Positions 42,564-54,200 of a stretch of 64,000 nt of DNA are shown one piece after another; position 1 is the first letter of the stretch; every line of letters starts with the position of its first letter. The stretch lies in the NCBI GenBank assembly GCA_033060915.1, contig CM065394.1, forward strand, positions 27,945,001-28,009,000, in the 5' to 3' direction. Below the pieces are notes generated by a model. It worked only from the letters and a program-made list of their open reading frames with translations. It ran no database searches and had not been told where the DNA came from. Origin of the DNA: Euryodendron excelsum. Taxonomy: Eukaryota > Streptophyta > Magnoliopsida > Ericales > Pentaphylacaceae. Both the position numbers and the translations under genes were made by a program.

Positions 42564-45500
42564 TCAATATGCCCCCACGTCGACTTGGGACGTAACTCTG
42601 TAGGGGCCTTCCCAGTTAGGGTTTAGCTTCCCGCCTACTGGATTTTTTGTTGCCCCCAACACCTTTCTTAATACCAGATCTCCAGGAGCGAAGGGTTTCA
42701 GCTGTACCCTCTTGTTATAAAATCGACTTAGTTGTTGATGATACCCCATGAGTTTGATTTGGGCAGCCTCATGTCTTTCTTCAACCAGGTCCATGTTTTT
42801 TGCCAGAGTCTAATCATTGAGGCCGGTATCAACGGCCACCGATCTAATCGTAAGGAGCCCCACTTTCAAGGGTATCACTACTTCTACCCAATATGCCATT
42901 GAAAAAGGGGTTTCCCTAGTAGATCTTCTTGGAGTGGTTCTATAAGACCATCAAATGCTGGGGAGCTTTTCAACCCATCGTCTTTTAGCCTTTTATAGGC
43001 GCTTTTTGATGCCGTTAAACATTGTTTTGTTGGAAATCTCTGCCTGCCCGTTGCATTATGGATAAGCCAGCATCAAGTAATAATTCCTGATGCCCAGCTC
43101 ATTGCAGAATTCTTTGAATTTGTTACCATCGAACTGGGTGCCGTTATCTGATACTAGCGCTCAGGGTATGCCGAACCGTGTAATGATACTTTTCCAGGCA
43201 AATCTCTTTGCATCCGACTCTTTGATTGTCAAGAGTGGCTTTGTTTCTACCCATTTGGTGAAGTAATCTGTGGCCACAATGAGAAATCTTTTGTTAGCTG
43301 GAGCTCGGGGGAGAGGTCTGACTATATATAGCCCCCACTGGGCAAAGGGCCATGGGGCAGTAATTGTTGTGAGGTCTTTTGCCAGTTAATGGATCAACGG
43401 GGAGAATTTCTGACATTTCTCACGTTTTAGCACATATTGGGTGGCATCCTTCTGCAAGTAAGGCTACCAATATCCTTGTGAAATTACTCGATGAGCAATA
43501 GATCTGCCGTTGATATGACTTTCACAAATACCTTTGTGAATGTCGAATAAAATAGTCTACACTTTGTCAGGATGAACACAATATAAATAAGGACCAGGGA
43601 AAGACCTTCTATAGAGCTCCCTGGTAAGAAAGAGCCAATACTTCAGAGATTTGTATTTAACTTTTTTGGCTTCATTCTTATCTTCTGGTAGTATGTCTCT
43701 ATCTAGGTAGGAGACGATTGGGTCCATCTAAGAGGGTCCCAACTGCTCAACAGTTAGGGCTTGCTCTTCTTCTTGGAATATGCTGGGGCTGACCAGCGTC
43801 TTCACATGGATTGTTCTCTTCGAACCTGATTTTAAAGCTGTGGGGAGCATACCCAAGGCGTTGGCGTGAGTGTTGCTGTCGCAGCTAATCTAGAGAAGCT
43901 TGTACTTACTGAATTTTGCCAGCAATTCTCTTGCTTTTGCTAGATATTGCACCATCTTGTCTTTCTTTGCTGCTACTCTCCGGCGATCTGATTTACTACC
44001 AGTTGGGAATTGGAGTAGATCACAATATCAGAAATGTGGAGGTCAATAGCTCGATGCAACCCTACGAGCAGAGTCTGGTATTCTGACTCATTGTTTGAGA
44101 CAGTGAACTCCAGCTTAATGGCCTGCTCCAGTGCCATGCCATCTGGCATGATAAGGACTATTCCTGAGCCTGCCCCCTGGTCATTGGACACTCCGTTAAC
44201 AAACAGCTTCCATTGACCAGCTTCTTCCCTAAGCTCCAAAGGAGGTTCGTTGTGTTGCGCAACGGGGATGGGGAATGGATTGACGTCTTGTGAAATTTCA
44301 ACAGAAAATTCGACAATAAAATCAGCTAATACCTGGCCTTTAATTGTCGTTCGAGGCTGGAACTTAATGGCGAACTCTCCCAGCTCAACGGCCCACTTGG
44401 CCACCCTGCCAGAGAAGTCAACCCTTCTCAAAAGTGGTTTCAGCTGGTGGTCCGTGAGTACGTTAATGGTGTGGGCCCGGAAGTAGTGAACCAATTTCCG
44501 CGACACTACAACCAGTGTAAAGGCCAACTTTTCTAATGGTAGATATCGACTTTCAGCCCCCAAGAGAGTCTTGCTAACATAGTAGACAGGCTGCTGCTGC
44601 TAATCCTATGGTCGAAGTAACACGGCGCTGACCGCATGCTCCGATACTGCGAGGTAAAGGAAGAGCTTCTTATGCTTTAACAAAGTGGAGAGTAGGGGAG
44701 GCTGGCTTAGATATTTCTTGAGATCTGCCAAGGCTTGATCACTTTCCTGGGTCCAGCTGAATCGCTCCTACTTTTTGAGAAGCTGGAAGAATGGTCTACA
44801 TTTGTCTGAAGATCGGCTAATGAATCTGTTAAGTGTTGCTGCCATACCTGTCAATTTCTGTACCTCCTTCGTATTCCTCGGGGCCTGAACATTCTGGATA
44901 GTGCTGACCTACTGTGGGTCTACTTCAATGCCCCGGTGTGTAACCAGGAACCCAAGGAATTTCCTAGAGCTAACCTTGAACTTGAACACACATTTGGAGG
45001 CGTTGAGCCTTATTTTTTACTGTTTAAGGATGTTGAATACCGCTATCAGGTTGTCGAAATGGTGACTACCGAGCTTACTTTTGACCACCATGTTATCGAT
45101 GCACACTTCCACGGTTCTGCCGATGTGATCTTTGAACATTTTAGTAACCAGGCGCTGATAAGTGGCCCCAGCATTTTTTAGTCCAAATGGCATTACTTTG
45201 TAGCAGAAGATACCCTATGGAGTTATGAAGGCGGTTTTCTCTTGATCATCTTCATGGAGTGGGATTTGACGGTACCCATGATATACATCCAAGAAGTTTA
45301 TTCTTTCGAAGTCAGCCGTGACATCCACTAATTGGTCGATTCTGGGCAGAGGGAAAAGGTCCTTGGGACATGCTTTGTTGAGATTGGTGAAGTCAACATA
45401 AACTCTCCACTTGTTGTCTTTCTTTTTCACAACAACTATGTTCGACAGCTAGCGACGGTAGTAAACTTCACTAATTACACCAGCATCAAAGAGCCTTTCG

Positions 45501-46212
45501 ACCTTTTCTATGACGACATCTACATGTTGCATAGCTACCCTCCTTCCTTTCTGGATCACGGGTCGGCACTGAGGGTCTACACTCAATCTGTGACAGGCAA
45601 TCTTTACGTCGATTCCAGGCATGTCGTAAGGTATCCAAGCAAAGATTTTGATATAGCTTATTAGGAGCTCGATCAATTAATTTTCCTCGGTTTGGGATAG
45701 GGAAGTGCTGATCACAAAGTACTTCTCCTGTTGCCGATCTATATGGACCTTTTGCAAGTCCTTAACTGCTTTATTCTCTGGTATTTGCCCAACGTCATCA
45801 ATCGTGGGCATGTCCTCGTGAAGCTCCATCATTTGTATTTTTCCTATTTTTGCTTTCGTGGTACATACCGTAAGGAAGCAGTGCTTTGTTACAACTTAGT
45901 CCCCCTTATCTCTTATACCCCCTCCGGAGAGGAGAAGCGAATCAACTGATGGTAGGAAGAGGGGATAGCCTTCATGAGATGCAACCATGTTCGGCCCATG
46001 ATTGCATTATATGGGGAGGGCACGTTAAGCACTAGGAACTCTGTTTGTAGGGTAATACCTCCCGCAGTCACTAGGATGGTCACTTTCCCGAGCGGCCAAA
46101 CTAGGTTGGAGCTAAACCCGATTAATGGGTTGAGCGAGGGTTAAAGGTCAGCGTCTTTTAGTTCCAGCTTTTTAAAAAGGTCGTAGTACATAACCTCGGA
46201 TGGTGACCTATC
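42564..46212 (-). pseudogene. Tat pol remnant (PR-RT-RH-aRH-INT)
   Basis: Read from right. Protease tail at 46190-45930 (YYDLFKKLELKDAD, then YNAIMGRTWLHLMKAIP). RT at 45676-44800 (FAWIPYDMPGID, WRVYVDFTNLNKACPKD); its YVDD box is changed to CIDN near 45085-45100. RNase H at ~44600-44310 (ESRYLPLEKLAF, LTDHQLKPLL). Archaeal-type RNase H at 44215-43973, with two catalytic Asp-to-Asn changes (LFVNGVSN, YSNSQLVVNQ). Integrase at ~43500-42840 keeps SDNGTQF and NGQAE, but the first catalytic Asp (WGLD in relatives) is Tyr. The integrase C-terminus is at 42794-42564 (FYNKRVQLKPFAPGDLVLR, then NWEGPY). Many stops. Confidence 0.9.
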
Positions 46213-46233
46213 TTAGTCGATAGGTCACCATCC
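46198..46233. repeat. Perfect 15-bp hairpin at the Tat breakpoint
   Basis: GGATGGTGACCTATC (46198-46212), loop TTAGTC, GATAGGTCACCATCC (46219-46233). It lies exactly where protease homology stops. Confidence 0.9.
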
Positions 46234-46493
46234 AAATCTACCCACGTTTCGTTGTCGGTCACTGGGTCCCACCAGTCATCGTCACCTAATAATTTGCCCT
46301 TCCTTTGTACACCCTTGGGTAATTGAGATGGCAAAATATACATGATTTTAATAGGTCGATACATCATGTAATGATGCTAACGTGATGCTCCAAACCTGTA
46401 AAATAATTTCTCCATGAAATCTCTTTTCTCATCTCTTTGGCTGCATGTCACCATCCAAATCTACCCACATTTCATTGTCTGGGTCACTTGAAC
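46223..46493 (-). repeat. Short direct repeat of unidentified coding-like DNA
   Basis: GTCACCATCCAAATCTACCC followed by AC(G/A)TTTC(G/A)TTGTC at 46224-46258 recurs at 46447-46481. On the minus strand both read a (D)NE(T/M)WVDLDGD peptide; the first is preceded by DDDWWDPVTD. This could be a captured host-gene fragment duplicated beside the breakpoint. I do not recognise the gene. Confidence 0.5.
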
Positions 46494-47440
46494 TAGGGGT
46501 GGACATTGAGTGGACCGGGCCTACACTAAATTTTTTTTTTCCATTGGGCCTAAAACTAAGTCCCAAGCTCTCTTATTTAACCTAAATATATTTTTTTCAG
46601 AAATAATGTTAAGTGTGGGTCATAAATCCCCAAGCCCAGCCCAAAAGGGTAGGCCCAACGAATATTAGAAGAGGATCATGCGGGCCGGGAATACCCCGGG
46701 CTTTATCAGGGTAACCCAGGCCTGCACTCCAGGTCAGTTCAATTACAAAGGTTACCCAGCCCTAGGCCGGACAACCCGAGTCGGGGCATTTAATGCTCAA
46801 TCGACCATATTTAATGAGAAGCGGATCCGCATTCAATGCGAGGAAGACACAGCACGCGACGGTTATGCATACATCCGGCCAGACGAGCAAGAGCATGGGA
46901 GAAAAAAGTTTATTCCTGTCTGGTCATTCCATTCTAAAACAGCATAGGCTTACAAGGTAAGTCATGATTACATGAGTAGGCTCGACCAAGAATGCTACAC
47001 TATAAATATCAGAGCTGAGAGAGAGTAAGGTATGATCATTCCGACTAAGCCATATACACTTGAAAATTCCATTCCATTCTTGAGGAAAATAGCTAACTTG
47101 ACCGTCGGAGTGTGATCGGCTCAAAGCGGGTCGACCCATTCTAACTCCTCTGTTTCTCTACAGCAGGTTCGAGACTCATCAATAGTGGTTTGAGTGATTG
47201 GTCGGGCCTTTCCAAAAATCCCACTTACATTAAGTAATATAGAATCTAACATAAAAATGATGTTAAATAATATTAAAATATAAAAATATATTATTTTATA
47301 TATATTTCGGGTTGTGTCGGGCTAATTTCAAAAATAATTCTCAAGCCTGCCTATTAAACTAATCGGGCTTCAAAAAGAATCACCAAGCCTATAAATGATA
47401 GATGGGCTTGGGCAGGGCATCGAACTCATGGCCACCCCTA
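46494..47440. mobile_element. hAT-type MITE carrying a solo LTR
   Basis: Termini TAGGGGTGGACAT and, reverse-complemented on the right, TAGGGGTGGCCAT. The 8-bp flanks ACTTGAAC and ATTTGACC agree at 6 of 8 positions. Without the LTR at 46614-47230 and one TSD copy it is about 325 bp and matches the neighbouring MITE at 47450-47801 (shared TTTTTTTCA.AAATAATGTTAA and GGGC(T/A)GG-type ends). No transposase. Confidence 0.65.
46614..47230 (+). mobile_element. Solo LTR of the Tat family
   Basis: 617 bp, TGTGGGTCATAAATCC to ATCCCACTTACA, with TTAAG duplicated exactly at 46609-46613 and 47231-47235. It is a full-length match to the Tat 3' LTR at 38869-39484, but on the opposite strand. No internal sequence remains, so it is the product of LTR-LTR recombination of a separate insertion. 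Confidence 0.9.
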
Positions 47441-47449
47441 ATTTGACCA

Positions 47450-47801
47450 TAGGGGTGGACATTGGTCAAGCTGGACTTAGGCAAGGCCCACAATAAACAA
47501 ATTTGTCATCAGGTCTAAAACCAAATTCTAATCCCACCCAAAATAAAAACTAGATTCCCAACCCTGCCCATTTAACATATAAATATTTTTTTTTCAAAAA
47601 TAATGTTAAATAATATAAAATCTAAACACATAAATATACTAAATATAAAAATATAATATTTGTTATATTATACTAAGTATAATATGCTTCAAACACAACT
47701 TCTAAATTCACTCATTAATTTAATTGAGTCTAAAAAAAATTTCAAATCCTAATAATAATGGACAGAGTTGGGCAGGTCAGGCGGTCCTATGAACACCCCT
47801 A
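47450..47801. mobile_element. hAT-type MITE, adjacent sister copy
   Basis: Termini TAGGGGTGGACATTGG and CACCCCTA; flanks TTTGACCA and ACCGACCA share five bases. It holds the uninterrupted counterpart (AATAATGTTAAATAATATA, 47599-47617) of the solo-LTR target in the MITE next door. About 352 bp, non-coding, AT-rich core. Confidence 0.65.
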
Positions 47802-47944
47802 ACCGACCATATCCAAGAAACTACACTAGCCAACTCCAAAACCCCGCATGTCGTTCAAGTATCCATGTCAAATACATAACTTGCAGTCCACGCACCAATC
47901 AAAACATGCATGGGTTCATGTCCTCCAGGATCCTATAGTTGAAA

Positions 47945-47958
47945 TTTTTATATATGTA
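47945..47958 (+). promoter_or_regulatory. Possible TATA box of the U-box pseudogene
   Basis: TTTTTATATATG lies about 110 bp upstream of the ATG at 48069, a normal plant distance. It suggests the pseudogene arrived by DNA duplication and not as a processed transcript. Not decisive, as the DNA is AT-rich. Confidence 0.35.
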
Positions 47959-48068
47959 ACCTACGCGCCTATGACAATAGCAACTCTGTTTTTCTATGCA
48001 GTGTACACCACTACTTACCTTTCATCGTAACTTTCTGGTATCAATTTAGTTTAACTTTATCGAATTCA

Positions 48069-50865
48069 ATGAAGTTCAATCGACGATTTCTGACATTTCC
48101 GGCTGTTCATCCCTGCGAGGGAATATCTCTGGCGACCCTTCTCGTGTCTTTGATTACTCGGAATGCTTGGGAAACGCTTTGCCATGTTGGAATTCTACTG
48201 TTATTCTTCGAGGAAATCCGAGACGGCAGCGGCCCAAATTTATCCAACTCAACTGTGCTCTGTTTCTCCAAGCTCCACTTCGCTTTCCAAAATATTCACT
48301 TCTTATTGCAAGATTGCACACGTGAAGGTGCTCGGCTATGTATTCTAATGAAGTCTCATTTTGTGGCGGTGCAGTTTGGGGTTTGGGTTCAGACAGTTGC
48401 AACTGTTCTTGATGTTCTTCCCTTGGCTACAATTGATGTATCATGTGAGATCAAAGAATTACTTGAATTAGTGGTAAAGCAGGCAAGAAAGTCAAAAATG
48501 GAGCTCGACCCAATTGATAGAAATGCCATTAAGGGAGTTATTTCGATATTGGATTAATTTAAAAACAAATTTGAGCCAGACCCGAGTTTTATTAAGCTGG
48601 TTCTTGATTATCTTAACATTCGAAGTTGGAGTGCCTGCCATAGTGAGGTTAAATTTTTGGAGAAACGGATTCGCTTGGAATGGTTGGATGCTAATGACAA
48701 AGAGACGCCTTTATTGAGCAGTTTATTTGGGTTCATGAGCTACTGCAGGGGAGTCCTGTTTGAAACAATTGATTACGGAAAATTCGATCAATCAGATGGC
48801 AAGTGTAATCTGGAGATGCTTAGTTTCTTGAACGATGAGGACTTTTGTTTTCCGATTTCACTTGAGCTTATGACTGATCCGGTGACAGTCTCAACAGGTT
48901 AGACTTATGATCGTGCTTCAATTAAAAAATGGCTCAAAGCTGAAAACCTCTTGCGTCCCAAAATAGGGGAAAGTTGACAAACATAGAGTTAGTGCCCAAT
49001 TCCACTCTTCAAAAGCTCATCCAACAGTTCAATGTCGATAATGGGATTTCGCTTCCTAAATCAAGAAAAAAGAATCGTGGCACAACGATCCCAGGCAGTG
49101 CAGCTGCTGGTAGCCTGCTGCAGAAGCTATCAAATTTCTTGCTGAATTCCTTGTCAATAGGCTCTACTATGGAACAGACGAACAGAAAAATAAGGCTGCT
49201 CACAAGATTCGTTTGTTCGGAAAATCAATAATTTTCAATGGGTCTTGCTTGATTGAAGCGGCACTGTGCCGCCTCTCTTGAAGCTGCTCAACTCCACTGA
49301 TCCATCCATGCAGGAGAATGCAATTGCAGATTTGTTAAAGCTCTCAAAACACTCTAGTGGAAAGAAAGAAATCGTCGAAAATGGAGGCTTGGAATTGATT
49401 CTTACAGTTCTCAAAGAGGGTCTAAACTCGAAAGCCCAGTAGATAGCAACTGCAACAATCTTGATAAAGCAGTAAACTTGTAAAGTCAATCTTCAGCCCG
49501 GCGACGGGCTGCTCTAGTGATCTAAGGGAAAGCAGAGGGGTGAGGGACACCGGTGTGGTGCTTGCCAAGGACACTTCGATGGTAAAGTTAGGTTTCTGGA
49601 GATATTTTAACAGAGTTTTTGCTAAGGTTTATGTTTACGTATCTTTTTAGAGAAGATGAGTTTCCCTTTTATATGAGTTGACATCCTAGTAGTCCTAGGA
49701 GAGCATTGCATGCATGAAGAGAGTGGGAGACGGTTGTCTCTCCATATGGTAGCGTGACATTGGAGGTCCTGACTGGTGGCAGGATAGTGGGGGGAGTGCT
49801 TGTCCAACCCCATGCGTAGCGCTCCCTTAGGCTTGTGTTAGAGCGAGTAAGGTGACTACCTCCTGCTATACACGAAGTCCTAAAGTTGGGAGTACGTTAT
49901 CATGATTGGGTTGTTAATGATGGCCCCTATTGCATGGCAGGTGGGGGGAATGATTGGTACAATCCCACAAGGTTTGCTCGGGCATGGTCCGCTCGGTCGT
50001 GTGCAGTTATGGCCTGCTAGGCCTTGATTTGTTCAGTCATGGCCTTCTCGGTCATGCTTTGGTCAGCTGGAGCTCTTAGGGTTGACCTTTCTTTTGTGGT
50101 GTTTTTCCTTCTTTTGATCCCATCTGTGTCCCTCGAGGTATTGACATGTTTGGTGTTGAAGTCTCAACCATTGTAATGCGCAGTACGTCATCAGCTAGAT
50201 CTAACAGCACATATGTGCTAGAGCGCATATGTGCTTACTCTTGGTCAACTCGCCAAAGGTATTCCTAATCGGTCTCCATCAGTAGCCCTCAATTCCTTTA
50301 AGTACCCCGAGCATAGTCAAGGGGATTCCTAGTCAGGCCATATGTGCTTACTCCCGATCAGCCCGCCAAGGGTATTCCTGATCGGTCCCTATCAAATCTT
50401 TTAGGTGGCCATTTTCGGACTTCTTCCATACTATGCTAACCATCAGAGGGTGCTTGAAATTGGGATAGTTTCATTGCTAGTTGATATCTTAGCTTCTTCG
50501 AATGAGGACGAGCTTATAATAGATTCATTGGCAGTTCTTTCAGCATTAGCAGAGACTGTGAAAGGTTCAATCACAATTCTATAAACAACATCTTTGTCCC
50601 TTGTAACAGGCATTTTGCAGTCTTCATCCTCCCGCGCAACGGCAGAGTACTGTGTTACGATTTTTCTGTCTTTGTGCATTAATTGTGGTGTAGATATGAT
50701 TACTCCTTTGGCAAACGACCCTTATCTCTTGACTTTGCATTATGCGCTTCTGGCTGATGGCACTTCTCGTGCAAGCATGAAAGCGCAATTGCTCATAAAA
50801 ATCCTCCATAAATTCCAGGAAACAAGCCCTTCTAGTTTTACAACTAGTTCAGTTCCACAACAGCA
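48069..50865 (+). pseudogene. PUB18/19-like U-box E3 ubiquitin ligase, disrupted
   Basis: The U-box N-terminal domain begins MKFNRRFLTFPAVHPCEGIS (48069). The U-box lies at ~48835-49020 (FCFPISLELMTDPVTVSTG, stop, TYDRASIKKWLKAEN). ARM-type repeats lie at ~49260-49475 (NGGLELILTVLKEGLNSKAQ) and, after an LTR insertion, at ~50405-50865 (NHQRVLEIGIVSLLVDILAS, then LALADGTSRA-like end). Intact relatives are ~670-690-residue intronless E3 ligases acting in ABA and stress signalling. Lesions: stops at 48555, 48900, ~49440 and ~50583, each where relatives have Gln; frameshifts near 48972 and 49265; loss of roughly 45-50 residues around the insertion; a shorter region near residue 35. Clearly a pseudogene. 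Confidence 0.9.
49479..50394 (-). mobile_element. Solo-LTR-like insertion in the U-box pseudogene
   Basis: Starts TGTAAAGTCAATC and ends CCTATCA. The flanking AAACT/AATCT pair differs at one base. On the minus strand a TATA-like CATATAAAAGGG lies near 49665-49676, so the LTR probably reads leftward. The U3 side contains a repeated ATATGTGCTTACTC(T/C)(T/C)GGTCA.C and CGCCAA(A/G)GGTATTCCT(A/G)ATCGGT unit (50227-50275 and 50340-50387). Nothing coding. Confidence 0.6.
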
Positions 50866-51344
50866 ATTCATCCGCATATGTCAAACCATCAAATTTTCCC
50901 CAATTATTCTACTTGTATATTCTTGTTTGTGCCGGTTAATTTTTCTTCTGATACCGTGCTTTTCTTGATGTTTGCTTCGATTTTTTCCAGAGCTAAACAC
51001 TACTGCATGACCTCATGGAGCTAGATAGCAATACACATTCTGTACTTTGAAGCCTGCTATTTTGGTTGTATATAATGAACATATTGGCAATGCAACAAGA
51101 ATTCATGTAGTCTTGCAGAAGAGTGGGTGCAATTCTCATGATTTTGCTTTGTTAAGTCAGATCCTAAGTTTCAAATCAGTGGTTCTTCTGGGAAGATGAC
51201 TTGGTGTTGGTATATATTCTTGCAAATGACAGCATCAAATCTTGCCAGATGTGTTTGTCATGTTAACAGATTTTGGTGTTGTTCCTAATTAGGTCAGATT
51301 TAAGTTTAAGATATTTATTACTATTTTTTTTTGCTAAAATAATG
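50866..51344. other. Former 3' flank of the U-box pseudogene
   Basis: AT-rich DNA, no gene recognised; ends at TSD CATAG of the next element. Confidence 0.5.
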
Positions 51345-51349
51345 CATAG

Positions 51350-52143
51350 TGTCACGGTCCGACATTTGTGAGCTTGACAGTCACAAATGTGGCCCATGCG
51401 GCACTTGCCAAGTCTGTTTGACAAGCCAGCCAAACCCGGATCATCTCATTTGGAAGCTAGAATTGAGCGTTAATGGCCAACCGTCAAACAACCTCCTTTA
51501 GAAAATGGGTGGAAGTAATAAACATATTTCATTGATAAAAGCATTATTATATAGCTCACATATATACAAGACATGTCTCTAGCCATACAAGAAGTTGTGA
51601 GGTGGAGGGTGGTAGGAGCATACCCCCTCCTTAATATAGCATTTTAAGCCATTTCAAAACTGATACCACAAAACATGATACCTCCACGAAGAGTTATAAT
51701 GGGTCTACAAAAATATCTACAAAGAATTTGGCAAAACCCTTTCACATACATTTATACATGACCTTAAACTAATTTTCTAGCCCTTCGGAAAAATTACAAC
51801 AAGGGAAAATCTACGCGTGCATCCGACACAAAACTTACACTCTTAAACTCTATACAATATGTATAAATGAGTTTGGGTTAGCACGAGTCTAGAAAATGAG
51901 GGCATGGGCCCGGCCTTGAAGTCCACCTCGTGACATGGCTGAATGCTAGTGAGGTTATCTCGCCCCTCACCCTTGCTATTGACATAGGCCAAAGTGAGGT
52001 TAATCGACTCCCCACCTGGCTGCATTATTGGGCCATCCTTGAGGCACCAAAGGAGTTGTCTTGGGCTTTGTTTGGACAAAGTTTAGGCAACCCTTGGGCA
52101 CAAGTTTGAGCTATCATGGAGCGCGAAGGAGCAGACCATGACA
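51350..52143 (-). repeat. 3' LTR of the LARD-like element
   Basis: 794 bp. It lacks two blocks present in the other LTR: about 50 bp corresponding to 55505-55557 and a short duplication of GGCACAA(A/G)TTT near 55855-55870. Confidence 0.9.
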
Positions 52144-52329
52144 CTCTCCCCCACTTGAACTGTCACCATCCTCGGTGACAAAGATTTGATTTGTTGAATT
52201 TGAAGTTGAAGTTGTGTGGCCCCTCAGACTATCTCGGCACTCGATGAGCAGCTTCTCTAGCTCTTGCCTCTCGAAAATATCCGGCTGAAATGGGGCATAC
52301 GGCTTGGCCACCTCCGGGCACAAGCTAAT

Positions 52330-53000
52330 GCACAAGATCCACCCCTCTTGATGAAGTGGTTGATAGGGCCTCCTAGGCCAGGCTCCTCAAAAGTCCGTCT
52401 CCAAGTCGCCTCCTCGAAAGCTGTGTTTATTTGGCCACCTTGGCCAAGCGTCTAGGAACTCCGTCTCTAAGCCTCCTTCTTGAACCTTGAATTGATTTGG
52501 CCACCTTGGCCAGATGCCTTAGAAGTCCGTCTCTAGGTCACCACCATGAATGCTTCTTTGATTTGGCCACCTTGGTCGGGCGTCATGGAAGTCTGTCTCC
52601 ATGTCCTCATGTTGAACTTTTGAATTGAATTTGCCACCTTGGCTAGGTGCCATAGAAATCTGTCTCTAGGTCGCCATTTGAATGCTAGATTGATATGGCC
52701 TCCTTGGTAGGGCGTTATGGAAGTCCGTCTCCAAGTCGTCTCCCTGAATGCTGGGTCAATTTGGCTACACTTTTGGCCGAGCAGCTTAGAAGTCTTGTCT
52801 CTAAGTTGCCTCCTCGAATGCATCCCTGCTCTTGAATTTCATGCCCCTCATGGGCATTGCTTGCCCTCTTGGCTTAGTCTTTGAAAGTCCGTCTTTAAGA
52901 CTCTTGTATGGAGTTGGGACCACTGTCTCCTCTGTGCCCCTTCATGGGCTAACTCTCTATTGTCATCTTGGTGTAGCCTTGAAAGTCTGTCTTCAAGACC
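52330..53000. repeat. Tandem repeat, ~70-75-bp unit, in LARD interior
   Basis: TTGGCCACCTTGGCCA(A/G)(G/A)CG followed by TC(T/A)..AA(G/C)TCCGTCTC(T/C)A(A/G)G..GCC(T/A)CC recurs about eight to nine times with variants (GCCTCCTAGG, GCCACCTTGGTCGGGCG). Spacing is fairly regular near 73 bp. Confidence 0.75.
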
Positions 53001-54074
53001 CATTTGATGGGTTTGGGAACCGCTCCCTCCTCCGAAGCTTCACATTGCTTGAAATCTCCAACCCTTCTAGGTGAGAGTTGTTAATAGGCACCTTGAGAAT
53101 TCATTGTCCCGTCCATCGTCCCATAGACTCTTCACACTTGGCTTCGAACTATCTCGTGGTTGAGAACAAGCTTCCAACCTTGTTGGTGGACATGGCAAGA
53201 ACAATGTGTAACTTGTGCAGTCCGTCACACAAGAAATGGAATGGCAACATGGCAATCACCAATCCAAATCAATTATGGCCTTCCTCTTGAAGTCCAACCC
53301 AAGGATAACTGTAACTAGTCCATGGGCACCATCGAACATGCTCCCTCATGAGCAATCTTTAATATTGGAATTGACTTGAACATGCCACCGATATCCCCAC
53401 GGTGAACTGGCTAAAGCAATCTCTTCCAAGGCTTCTCGGTCCCGTTGATACGGCCTTGATTTGATGTTGACGCCTTTGTCACTCTAGACTTGGAGTTCAA
53501 CACCGCTTCCTTGTGTTTGGGCTAGAACATCTCCCTTCTTGCCACTCTTGGCTTTGTGAGTTTGATGAATCCAACCCATCAACAACAAGCAAATATGCAT
53601 CAGGAGATCTCAAAGCTGTTTTAGGCACCACCACCCTAATGGTAGTAAAGTGACATCTCGCAAGATATGGCTCGCAAGCTAACCGTCCCCTTGACAGCCC
53701 TTCACTTCATCGCCATACTCCGATTGCTTTAAGATACTCCACCAATGACAATGCACCTCGAACTCAACCGAGGTGAAACATTAAGTTCACATGAGCTTTG
53801 CACGGTCCTTCAGTAACGTTGAAGTCAAATCCCTTCATTGGCACTCTTGCCTTGGTTGGAGTAAGGAAACACCTCATTAAGTGTGGCTCACTAGCCAACT
53901 ATTACTTTTCACAGTCCTTGACTCTGCTTCAATATTCAACACTTGCACACCATGCGGTCCGTTGCATGGATGACAAGAATTGGGACCTCTATGCTTTCCC
54001 TCTCTTGATGGAGGTCCTTCCCGTGCCATTTTGGTCGTTGTTGTTCCATCCGTCTTCCTTAAAAGATAACCCGA

Positions 54075-54200
54075 CATTGGCTCCCCCACTCTTGGGCTTG
54101 CCGGCACTTGAGGCCCCTCCACTCTTGGGTTTACCGTGCACTTGAGATGATTCTAGATGTGGCTCCCCCACTCTTGGGTTTGCCGTATACTTGAGACTTG
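54075..54200. repeat. Three copies of a CTCCCCCACTCTTGGG phrase
   Basis: CCACTCTTGGG(C/T)TT(G/A)CCG recurs at about 54088, 54119 and 54166 within the LARD interior, each followed by (G/T)(C/A)ACTTGAG. Probably a degenerate minisatellite. Confidence 0.6.

Larger units (their letters stand above)
38869..46212 (-). mobile_element. Ty3/gypsy Tat-lineage element, 5'-truncated
   Basis: The 3' LTR (38869-39484), polypurine tract, antisense ORF region, minisatellite and a pol remnant follow in the order known for Tat elements read right to left. The archaeal-type second RNase H between RNase H and integrase assigns it to Tat. The element stops inside the protease at the hairpin 46198-46233; gag, primer site and 5' LTR are missing. 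The left flank is CTTTT; no matching right TSD exists. Pol contains many stops, so it is dead. Confidence 0.85.

Noticed and set aside
46614..47230. Possible 5' LTR partner of the Tat element at 38869-46212
   Set aside because: It is in the opposite orientation and has its own exact TTAAG duplication, so it is an independent solo LTR.
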